From an uncultured Terriglobus sp. (GTDB lineage: Bacteria > Acidobacteriota > Terriglobia > Terriglobales > Acidobacteriaceae): 6,354 bases of DNA. The stretch covers positions 1 to 6,354 of the forward strand of contig CALMAP010000221.1 in the NCBI GenBank assembly GCA_937859825.1, written 5' to 3'. The notes beneath the pieces were generated by a model, which worked only from the letters and a program-made list of their open reading frames with translations, was not told the DNA's origin and ran no database searches. Below are positions 1 through 5,485 of the stretch, piece after piece. The translations under genes were made by a program, and so were the position numbers. How positions within the stretch are numbered: position 1 is the stretch's first letter; each line of letters starts with the position of its first letter.

Positions 1-132
1 CGCTTAGGGTTCGCAGCGTGTCTGGGACGCATGTATTTGATGGACTCAGTCGAAGGAGCCATCAAGAAGACCGGAGTTGGTCCATCGTTCGGAATCTGGC
101 CGCCCATGAGGAGCGGAAGGTGCTGAGACTGC
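1..132. other. Region downstream of cas2 with no recognised gene and no CRISPR repeat
   Basis: This is where a leader and CRISPR array often begin in I-C loci. I see no direct repeat, no repeat ending in the familiar ATTGAAAC-like 3' end, no A/T-rich leader and no clear hairpin terminator. Two plus-strand frames are open from the left edge, one ending with TGA at 124-126 and one with TAA at 141-143, which would slightly overlap the cas2 stop. One minus-strand frame, with an ATG at 105-107, runs off the left edge. Neither product is recognisable, and the pieces are too short to call. The array could still lie just beyond the left edge. Confidence 0.5.
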
Positions 133-423
133 TTACAAGATAAGCGGCCCCTGCGGATCATACGAGGGTTTTGCGCCTACATGTTCAACGCGCCGCTTCC
201 ACTCGTTACCAAGAAAGTAGAAACGCAGGCTGTCTTCCTCCTGATGGATGGTGACAACCAATGATGCGCGGAATGCCACCCATTGCGCTGCGTCGACGAG
301 ACATTTTTTTTTTTTTTTGTTAAGTCGTTGACCTAGATCTTCACACAATCTGGCCACACGGCGAAGCCGTTTCCGCCCCGCCTCGTCGCGCGTACTTACG
401 TCATAACTTACCAGTACAAGCAT
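133..423 (-). CDS. cas2: Cas2 with a five-lysine tract replacing a conserved core strand
   Basis: Cas2 is the dimeric ferredoxin-fold scaffold that bridges two Cas1 dimers; some I-C Cas2 proteins also cut double-stranded DNA. The 96 residues have normal length and both ends are typical. The N terminus is MLVLVSYDVS with the conserved D8, then GRKRLRRVARLCEDLGQR. After the anomaly come CLVDAAQW, DSLRFYFLG and the C terminus RRVEHVGAKPSYDPQGPLIL. Residues 36-40 are five lysines encoded by 15 consecutive A. From memory, relatives read GQRVQNSVFECLVD here, whereas this protein reads GQRLNKKKKKCLVD, at exactly the same length. The replaced stretch is the second beta strand, with buried V and F positions, so folding or dimerisation may be impaired. 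The start at 423 is firm: GGAGGT lies 8 nt upstream. I am sure of the identity and unsure whether the tract is real or the protein functional. Confidence 0.9.
   Translation of the reverse strand: MLVLVSYDVSTRDEAGRKRLRRVARLCEDLGQRLNKKKKKCLVDAAQWVAFRASLVVTIHQEEDSLRFYFLGNEWKRRVEHVGAKPSYDPQGPLIL
304..318 (-). repeat. A15 homopolymer (T15 on the plus strand) inside cas2
   Basis: Fifteen identical bases run without interruption and coincide exactly with codons 36-40 of cas2 (AAA five times), between AAC and TGT. It is by far the longest homopolymer in the window; the next is a run of eight in cas7c. Runs of A this long are prone to replication slippage, RNA-polymerase slippage and ribosomal frameshifting, and also to sequencing and consensus error. 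Loss or gain of one base would lead to early stops in the remaining part of cas2. Confidence 0.95.
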
Positions 424-429
424 CCTGAG

Positions 430-1461
430 CTACCTCCACAGAAATGCAGGATAAGCATCCAGACCGCCGCGAATATACCGAGACAGCAGGAGTGCCTGGG
501 TGTAGGGCACAAGCCCGAGCGTTACACGCTCGCCGAGAAACGGATGCAGGATCTCTTCCTGCTTGCGCGTTTGCCACGCTGCGACGACCTCTTTGCGCGT
601 GGCTTCTTCCAGCAGCACTGCGCCTCCGTCCTGCACGATGAAGCCGGAAGCCTGTACCTGCCTGCGGTTAATGAGTGTGAGTACGAGACGATCGGCCAGT
701 GGGGCGCGAAGCTCCTCCATCATGTCGAGCGCGAGGCTTGGGCGACCAGGTCGATCCGTGTGCAAAAAGCCAACCGCGGGGTCAAGCCCCACACTCTCCA
801 ATGCGGATTCGATATCGTGGCGCAGCAACGCGTAGACAAAGCTCAACAGTGCGTTGCACCGGTCCAGCGGAGGCCGTCGTGACCTTCCAGTAAAGGAGAA
901 TGCCTCGCGGTCGCCTCCCACCATGCAGTTGAAGGCGGAGAAGTACTCCTGCCCGGCAACGCCTTCGTGGCCCCGAGCCGTGTCGATGTTGGGAGCGCGT
1001 GATGCATCCAAGCCAATCCATTGCAGGCGCTGCGCAGCAGAACGGAGTTGCTCCGCCTGCTGCTCTGAAGCGTTCTCTCGCGCGCCACGCAGCAGCACCG
1101 TGCGGCTGTTCGCAACCTTAGCGGTTACGATCATGCGAACAGTGGGCAGCGCCTGCTCACCTCCATCGCACATGCGGTATTGCTGCCGCCGAACAAGCAC
1201 GTTACCGGAGACAGGGCCCTGCACGCGAGCCAGAAAGCGGCCCTGCTCCGTCATAAAGCTGATGCCCACACCCTTCTCGCAGCAAAGCGCCAGCACTGGC
1301 GGAGAACACGATACCTGCCCCCAGCACACCAGGCCCTCAAGCGTGTGCACAGGCACGCGCAGCCGGGTTTCGTGGCCGACTTTGATGGCAACGGTTTCGC
1401 CGTCCCGGTGCAGGTAGGCGCCCTGCGTCATCACGTGCATTGTGTTCAGCAACTTGCGCAT
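430..1461 (-). CDS. cas1: Cas1 integrase of the type I-C adaptation module
   Basis: Cas1 is the metal-dependent integrase that joins new spacers to the array as a Cas1-Cas2 complex. The 343 residues match the I-C family length. The N-terminal beta domain begins MRKLLNTMHVMTQGAYLHRDGE and includes GISFMTEQGRFLARVQG (66-82), followed by GNVLVRRQQYR (86-96), both typical of this subtype. The helical catalytic domain carries the expected metal ligands: E166 (GHEGVAGQEYF), H234 (GFLHTDRPGRPSLALD) and the acidic DxxE pair D246/E249 (LALDMMEELR). Nothing appears missing. The ATG at 1459-1461 follows the cas4 stop by 6 bp and has GGAG 9 nt upstream, overlapping that stop. The cas1 TAG is itself part of the cas2 ribosome-binding site, so these genes are probably co-translated. 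Confidence 0.97.
   Translation of the reverse strand: MRKLLNTMHVMTQGAYLHRDGETVAIKVGHETRLRVPVHTLEGLVCWGQVSCSPPVLALCCEKGVGISFMTEQGRFLARVQGPVSGNVLVRRQQYRMCDGGEQALPTVRMIVTAKVANSRTVLLRGARENASEQQAEQLRSAAQRLQWIGLDASRAPNIDTARGHEGVAGQEYFSAFNCMVGGDREAFSFTGRSRRPPLDRCNALLSFVYALLRHDIESALESVGLDPAVGFLHTDRPGRPSLALDMMEELRAPLADRLVLTLINRRQVQASGFIVQDGGAVLLEEATRKEVVAAWQTRKQEEILHPFLGERVTLGLVPYTQALLLSRYIRGGLDAYPAFLWR
432..437 (-). promoter_or_regulatory. Ribosome-binding site of cas2
   Basis: The coding strand reads GGAGGT, a near-perfect Shine-Dalgarno sequence, 8 nt before the cas2 ATG. It overlaps the last sense codon and the TAG stop of cas1, which argues for coupled translation and a correct cas2 start. Confidence 0.75.
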
Positions 1462-1467
1462 AATCGG

Positions 1468-2106
1468 CTACTCCACCGCCTGCAGAGCGCGTAGTTGGGC
1501 CGCACTCCAGTGTTGCGCCACGGCAAAGCTCTGTGTTGCGGAAGGCAGGCAGACATCCACGAGGGAGCAGTTGCGGCAGTGCGGCCCAGCCTGGGCGGCA
1601 GGCGTAATGCGCGCGCTGTACAGGCGATGCATCTCCGCCGCAAGCTGCTCTGTGCGTGCCCGCAGCTCGGGCGTAAAGCTCACATCGATGCGGCGGCGCG
1701 GTTCGCCGTAGAAGATCGCGCCGGATGGAACGGGTGTGTCCAGCATCTCTTCCAGGCAGAGCGCCTGCGCGCACAGTTGGACCAAGTCGCAGTCGTTCGG
1801 CTTGCGCTTGCCACGCTTGTACTCCACGGGAAACGGACCGGGACGGAACTCGACGATATCCGCCCGGCCGGTCAACCGCAGCCTGCGGTTTTCCAACTGC
1901 AGACCGCGCACCGTGCGCAGATCGTGCCGTCGAGACTGACCGGGCAGGTCGGCCCGCTCATGCAACAGCCGGCCCTCCGCAGTCAAGCGGTTCTCCGCCC
2001 AGGCCTGCTCCAGGTGGATAAGCGCCCACTGGCGAGGGCAGAACGCAAGGTGCTGCAGGCCGCTGATGGGCAGGGAATCATCTTCCTGCGTCATTGCATC
2101 TGGCAT
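1468..2106 (-). CDS. cas4: Cas4, Fe-S cluster RecB-family nuclease of the adaptation module
   Basis: Cas4 works with Cas1-Cas2 to pick prespacers with a correct PAM, trim their 3' overhangs and set the orientation of integration. The 212-residue protein shows the full set of expected residues. The first iron-sulfur cysteine is C23 (LAFCPRQW), and the C-terminal cluster is C177, C180 and C186 (HCRNCSLVDVC). The RecB-type nuclease core has H50 (GRLLHE), D83 (GRADIVEF), and E95 and K97 (PVEYKRG), with a Q110-containing helix after it. It is a stand-alone Cas4, as usual in I-C, and not a Cas4-Cas1 fusion. The start at 2106 is the longest possible with only a weak GAAGAG just upstream. The ATG at 2094 (residue 5) is an alternative. 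It lies 14 bp after cas7c and 6 bp before cas1. Confidence 0.96.
   Translation of the reverse strand: MPDAMTQEDDSLPISGLQHLAFCPRQWALIHLEQAWAENRLTAEGRLLHERADLPGQSRRHDLRTVRGLQLENRRLRLTGRADIVEFRPGPFPVEYKRGKRKPNDCDLVQLCAQALCLEEMLDTPVPSGAIFYGEPRRRIDVSFTPELRARTEQLAAEMHRLYSARITPAAQAGPHCRNCSLVDVCLPSATQSFAVAQHWSAAQLRALQAVE
1471..1474 (-). promoter_or_regulatory. Ribosome-binding site of cas1
   Basis: The coding strand reads GGAG directly before the cas4 TAG stop, 9 nt upstream of the cas1 ATG. It confirms the cas1 start. Confidence 0.6.
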
Positions 2107-2120
2107 AGCTCTTCAGCTTG

Positions 2121-2996
2121 TTAGGCCACCCACTCTTCCGTGGTGACTCCTTCGGGCAGTGTGCCTTCAAGCTCGATCTGGTAATCATGACGGGAACGTG
2201 GCGCGCGGTTTTCTGTCTTAACTTCTGGCTTGAGGCTTACCTTGACCATGTCGAAGAGAACGTCGGCTCGTGCGCTTCCGGTCGCTTTTTCGTGGCGAAA
2301 GGCAATACAGCGCACCGGTGCCATGAGTCCGCGGGCTGCGGAACGATCAATGTCAAACATCTCATTGAGTGCCTGCTTGAGCAAGGCCAAGTCATCTTCG
2401 GAAAAGCCGGTCTGAGCGGCTAATGTGGCATTGATAAAGCCATAGCCGCGATAAAGGCCATAGGGGACAGTGAACTTGCGACCGATGGTGCGTTCCTTGT
2501 CTACGTCCTTCTCATTCGTCACCGCACAGCGGGTGATTGCAAATTCGGCGGAGACGATTGGGTCCAGGCTCCTTGAGAAGGTCAGTTGTACTGGCCCACG
2601 AACCTGACCAGTGTTGACCTCAGTTGTCATGACAGCGCCGAAAGTACGAATGTCGAAGTAGTTGTCACACATCCACTTTGTGAGTTCGCGTGCCTCGGCC
2701 TCCTTTTTAGGCAGACCTGCTTTAGGGTCTCTGCCCTTCGCAATGTATGCGTTGGCGTGCTCATTATTCAGCACGGCACGCTCACGCACATAAATGCGAT
2801 AGCCCATCGAATCGGCTTTGCTGTCGGCAATGTAGTTGCGGACCTTACGTTTGAGACAAACGTCTGTAACCAATCCCTGATTCGTTTCTGGATCAATACG
2901 CGGCAGGTTCCCAGCGTCTGGGTCGCCGTTCGGGTTGCCGTCTGTTATGTCGAAAAAAAAGACAAAATCATAGCGGTTCTTTATCGGTTCGCTCAT
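2121..2996 (-). CDS. cas7c: Cas7c (Csd2), crRNA-binding backbone subunit of Cascade
   Basis: Cas7c polymerises along the crRNA and forms the backbone of the I-C complex. The 291 residues match the usual family length. The N terminus carries the Csd2 signature: FVFFFDITDGNPNGDPDAGN (11-30), then LPRIDPET (31-38) and GLVTDVCLKRKVRNYI (41-56). A second family block, GQVRGPVQLTFSRSLDPI (130-147), forms part of the RRM core. IGRKFTVPYGLYRGYGFIN (171-189) is also typical. The ATG at 2994-2996 overlaps the cas8c stop by 4 bp. An AGGAG lies 11 nt upstream, so translation is probably helped by coupling to cas8c. A run of eight T encodes the FFF at 13-15, where relatives more often have LLF; the frame is intact. 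Confidence 0.96.
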   Translation of the reverse strand: MSEPIKNRYDFVFFFDITDGNPNGDPDAGNLPRIDPETNQGLVTDVCLKRKVRNYIADSKADSMGYRIYVRERAVLNNEHANAYIAKGRDPKAGLPKKEAEARELTKWMCDNYFDIRTFGAVMTTEVNTGQVRGPVQLTFSRSLDPIVSAEFAITRCAVTNEKDVDKERTIGRKFTVPYGLYRGYGFINATLAAQTGFSEDDLALLKQALNEMFDIDRSAARGLMAPVRCIAFRHEKATGSARADVLFDMVKVSLKPEVKTENRAPRSRHDYQIELEGTLPEGVTTEEWVA

Positions 2997-3400
2997 GCCT
3001 GGTTTATCTCCTGAGATTCCTTCTCTCGTTGTTCCTTGTTCTTAAAAAATTCCTGACGCTGCTGGAAGTAGCCGACGATGAATTGGCCTTGCTCTTCAAG
3101 GGTGAGCTGTCGCGGAAAGGTAAATGGCTTGTCTTCCATGATGGAACCAAGCAACTTACTGAAATATGCTCTACTGCCGCTCTTCAGCTTCCGCATATGA
3201 TGATTGTTCAAAACGAGCAGCCGTGGTAAAACCAGCAAGGGCGTAGCGGCTGCCGCGCCGAAGAAGCGGTCTTTGATTGTCGCATTCAGCTTCGCGTTTG
3301 GGTTGTCTTCCTGCACGCTTGCTTCTTGTGCTCGCTCGAGCACCGCGAAAATTCGCCCGCAACGGTAAGCAAGACCGCGTTCCTGCTCGTTTAGTTCCAT
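2993..3400 (-). CDS. cas11c: Probable Cas11c small subunit, translated from an internal start in cas8c
   Basis: In characterised type I-C systems the small subunit Cas11c has no gene of its own. It is made from an internal ribosome-binding site and start codon near the 3' end of cas8c, and it lines the complex beside the R-loop. The same arrangement is visible here. In the cas8c frame, Met470 (ATG at 3398-3400) is preceded by GGAG with a 6-nt spacer, an excellent Shine-Dalgarno site. Translation from it gives 135 residues, starting MELNEQERGLAYRCGRIFAVLE and ending ESQEINQA. The predicted protein looks helical and has a highly charged C-terminal tail (KNKEQREKE), fitting a Cas11-like bundle. 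A second candidate start, Met466 at 3410-3412, would give 139 residues and has AAGG 7 nt upstream. The choice between the two and the actual expression are inferred. Confidence 0.72.
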   Translation of the reverse strand: MELNEQERGLAYRCGRIFAVLERAQEASVQEDNPNAKLNATIKDRFFGAAAATPLLVLPRLLVLNNHHMRKLKSGSRAYFSKLLGSIMEDKPFTFPRQLTLEEQGQFIVGYFQQRQEFFKNKEQREKESQEINQA

Positions 3401-4807
3401 GTTGATCTCCATAGGTTTGCCTTGCAGGCGAGAGTTGCGAACGAGTACGGCCTTGATTGCGCTCACGCGAGGGAACGACACCTCACCATCTGAGCGGATG
3501 CGACGGATCATGGTCGCGAGCAGCGATTGTGGGTACGGACCGCCAGCTAAAATAGACCGCGCTAGCTCCCCCGCAAGCTGGGGGGAGACGACCCTTGTAT
3601 CGTAGCTTTTCAGCCTGCCGGTAGCCTTCTCGCGTTCCGCTCGGCCCGTGGCCTGCACGATCTGCCATGCGGGTAGCAGGCGTCCGTCCCGGCTGCCCGC
3701 CAGTGCGAAATCCCGCACATGCTGAGCTAGCTTGTTACGCAATTCGGGCGCGTCCTGCTCGATCCACAAGCGTACAGAGAGGCGCGAAGCATTTGGCGAC
3801 AAGCCAAGAACGTAAAATTTCGTGCCGCGTTCATCAGGGCCGTCCACGGTAGCGTTTGTACCGTCGCGCAACTGCTCAATCAGACGACGCGCCTGTTCGA
3901 CACGTGCTCTATCTTCTTCGACCATGCCCGCAGTTTCCGCAGCTGAACCGCCAAAAAACTCTGCAAAGGCGTCTTCGAGGATGGTGGGATGATCTGCCCA
4001 GTAGGTGAGAGTAGCGTCTCCAAGGTTCACGCGACGCTTCTGTTTTGGGTCGAGCAGATGGTTCAGCGCGTTTGTATACCGGAAGGTGACACCAACGCTT
4101 ACCGGAGCATTGTAGCTTTGGCCTTTTCCATAAGATTCGAAAGCCGAAGCATTAAACGAAACGAGCAAAGCACCTGAAGTTTGAGCACCATTTACACCTT
4201 TGATTTTCGGTTCGTGAAGACGAGAGACCGGACCGACTTCTCCGCAGACAAGGCAATGACCCACATTCTCCTGTTCCGCGTTCTCCTCTCTTGTTGGTTC
4301 AATAACCTGCTCATGGACATATGCAGTCTCGCCTAAGATGCGAAACACTCCGAAATTTGTACTAATATCTGCTAGCCGTTCACTATGTTGCGCAGCGTGT
4401 TCTGGTGCCCAACCACGCAGGAAGTTGCACACTGTCGTGAAAGCTGGGTGATTGATCTGCTGTTCAAGCGTGAGGTGCTTGTCACGGAAGTTAACAAAGG
4501 CGAGAGGGGCACGTTTTTGCTTTAGCGGATCGGCGCTCCAGCCAAGCATGTATTCCGCGTTGTCCCACAAAAACCGAGCATTCAGGCCTGCGCCAGTAGG
4601 CTTGCTTTGTCCGGAAACAACGAGTGAGACCGGCCGCATCTTCTTGCCTTCAAGTTGGCGCAGATCGGCGAAGGAATGCAGCGAACCGTCGTGATTCAGC
4701 ACAACGCAGAAGCTGACCTTCTGCACGGATTTGCCTGGAGGTGCGAGTTCTGACTTGCCTTCGGCAACGATGCGGTCATAATGTTCCGCGAGCCTTTGCA
4801 GGATCAT
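2993..4807 (-). CDS. cas8c: Cas8c (Csd1), large subunit of the type I-C Cascade complex
   Basis: Cas8c is the large subunit that recognises the PAM and recruits Cas3 to the opened target. The 604 residues match the usual Csd1 length of roughly 550-650. Family-typical stretches include MILQRLAEHYDRI at the N terminus, a SGQSKPTGAGLNARFLWDN-like block (65-83), a CLVCG pair of cysteines (C185, C188) followed by a GAQTSGALLVSFN strand and GQSYNAPVS (207-237). The C-terminal helical part begins near residue 466. The gene starts with the ATG at 4805-4807, overlaps the cas5c stop by 4 bp, and has GAGG 7 nt upstream inside cas5c. Its own TGA overlaps the cas7c start by 4 bp. Such overlaps suggest translational coupling and fixed subunit ratios. 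The 3' end carries a second internal start, listed separately as cas11c. Confidence 0.96.
   Translation of the reverse strand: MILQRLAEHYDRIVAEGKSELAPPGKSVQKVSFCVVLNHDGSLHSFADLRQLEGKKMRPVSLVVSGQSKPTGAGLNARFLWDNAEYMLGWSADPLKQKRAPLAFVNFRDKHLTLEQQINHPAFTTVCNFLRGWAPEHAAQHSERLADISTNFGVFRILGETAYVHEQVIEPTREENAEQENVGHCLVCGEVGPVSRLHEPKIKGVNGAQTSGALLVSFNASAFESYGKGQSYNAPVSVGVTFRYTNALNHLLDPKQKRRVNLGDATLTYWADHPTILEDAFAEFFGGSAAETAGMVEEDRARVEQARRLIEQLRDGTNATVDGPDERGTKFYVLGLSPNASRLSVRLWIEQDAPELRNKLAQHVRDFALAGSRDGRLLPAWQIVQATGRAEREKATGRLKSYDTRVVSPQLAGELARSILAGGPYPQSLLATMIRRIRSDGEVSFPRVSAIKAVLVRNSRLQGKPMEINMELNEQERGLAYRCGRIFAVLERAQEASVQEDNPNAKLNATIKDRFFGAAAATPLLVLPRLLVLNNHHMRKLKSGSRAYFSKLLGSIMEDKPFTFPRQLTLEEQGQFIVGYFQQRQEFFKNKEQREKESQEINQA
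3008..3012 (-). promoter_or_regulatory. Ribosome-binding site of cas7c
   Basis: The coding strand reads AGGAG, 11 nt before the cas7c ATG and within the last codons of cas8c. The spacing is longer than ideal, but the start also overlaps the cas8c TGA, which allows re-initiation. Confidence 0.5.
3407..3410 (-). promoter_or_regulatory. Internal ribosome-binding site for Cas11c inside cas8c
   Basis: The coding strand reads GGAG, then ATCAAC, then ATG (3398-3400). This is near-ideal spacing, buried inside an open reading frame. It overlaps codons 466-467 of cas8c (Met-Glu). Its position matches where the small subunit starts in other type I-C systems. Confidence 0.65.
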
Positions 4808-5469
4808 GTGTGCGCCTCGGTCAGTGAGGGAACGGCGATCACGCCGTCACGCATGGTTGCGCGAAAGAAGCGTGCATGACGTTCTTTGCTTGAGAAGTCC
4901 AGATCGTGCAGCATCCATCCCAGATCGCGTTCGCCGTACAGTGAGCGGTGTGGCAAGGGCAACTCATCGTCATGTTCCAGTAGGCGGAAGTGCGCGGCAA
5001 ACTCGCGACACCCGAGATAGGGCCGGGTAAAGCACTCACCACGGCGGGCACGGCGCTGAAACTGGTCGAGATGTTTGGCGGTGTTCTCGGGTCCACTCAA
5101 AATTTCGAAATGTGCCTCAATCAGATACCGAACGTCTCGCAGCAAAAGGGCGGCGCGCTGTTGACGCGTATCAGAATCAGAGGCGATCTGTTCCAGCATT
5201 CCTTCTCCACTCTTCATCACACCGGCTGCAGTAGCCGCGGAGATCTTGTCCTTGACTTCGTTTCGGCGTAATGAAGTGAAACGTATAGGACGCAGCACAG
5301 TGAGTCGATCAATTACCCAGCGAATTTCCGGTTTCCAATAGATCGCTTCAACTACGCCGCGGGCAGCGGAGGGTGTTATTACGTCGTAGCTGACACGCTC
5401 AACCTTCATTTCGGGGCGAGTGAAGCAAGCCCATTCTCCCCAACATTCCAGACGAACACCAATTGCCAT
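4804..5469 (-). CDS. cas5c: Cas5c (Cas5d) pre-crRNA endoribonuclease and Cascade subunit
   Basis: In subtype I-C this Cas5 replaces Cas6. It cuts the repeat RNA to release crRNAs and stays bound to the 5' handle at the foot of the complex. With the start at 5469 the protein has 221 residues, the usual family length. The N-terminal RRM strand reads MAIGVRLECWGEWACF, followed by the family block RPEMKVERVSYDVITPSAARG. By memory comparison with Bacillus halodurans Cas5d (Y46, K116, H117), the catalytic triad is Y44 (in AIYWKP), K132 and H133 (in ENTAKHLDQF). The PYLGCREF block follows. An upstream in-frame ATG at 5508 would add 13 residues. I reject it because it overlaps cas3 by 23 bp and adds sequence the family lacks, whereas the ATG at 5469 has AGGAG 5 nt upstream. 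The stop overlaps the cas8c start by 4 bp. Confidence 0.95.
   Translation of the reverse strand: MAIGVRLECWGEWACFTRPEMKVERVSYDVITPSAARGVVEAIYWKPEIRWVIDRLTVLRPIRFTSLRRNEVKDKISAATAAGVMKSGEGMLEQIASDSDTRQQRAALLLRDVRYLIEAHFEILSGPENTAKHLDQFQRRARRGECFTRPYLGCREFAAHFRLLEHDDELPLPHRSLYGERDLGWMLHDLDFSSKERHARFFRATMRDGVIAVPSLTEAHT
4815..4818 (-). promoter_or_regulatory. Ribosome-binding site of cas8c
   Basis: The coding strand reads GAGG, 7 nt upstream of the cas8c ATG and inside the last codons of cas5c. Confidence 0.5.
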
Positions 5470-5474
5470 GCACA

Positions 5475-5479
5475 CTCCT
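5475..5479 (-). promoter_or_regulatory. Ribosome-binding site of cas5c (decides the start)
   Basis: The coding strand reads AGGAG here, 5 nt before the ATG at 5467-5469. The site sits between the cas3 stop and the cas5c start. It supports the shorter 221-residue Cas5c over the ATG at 5508. Confidence 0.75.
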
Positions 5480-5485
5480 AGGTAG

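Noticed and set aside
1..132. A CRISPR repeat or rho-independent terminator after cas2
   Set aside because: I looked for repeated units, the usual I-C repeat ending and a stem followed by T residues on the minus strand, and found none convincing.
133..423. Calling cas2 a frameshifted pseudogene
   Set aside because: The frame is unbroken and the length and both ends are normal. Only the five-lysine tract is abnormal, so it is kept as a CDS with a flag.
854..1417. A 187-residue plus-strand open frame opposite cas1
   Set aside because: It is antisense to an intact cas1. It is rich in Ser, Arg and Cys with no recognisable motif, so it is a shadow frame.
1337..1774. Minus-strand frame of 145 residues spanning the cas4-cas1 junction
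   Set aside because: It is out of frame with both genes, overlaps the ends of both, and has an Arg/Ala-rich low-complexity composition. It is a shadow.
1495..2124. A 209-residue plus-strand open frame opposite cas4
   Set aside because: It is antisense to cas4, which has all its Fe-S and nuclease residues. Long antisense frames are expected in GC-rich coding DNA, and the peptide resembles no family I know.
2118..2423. Plus-strand frame of 101 residues opposite cas7c
   Set aside because: It lies fully opposite the conserved C-terminal part of cas7c, and no ribosome-binding site or family resemblance is visible.
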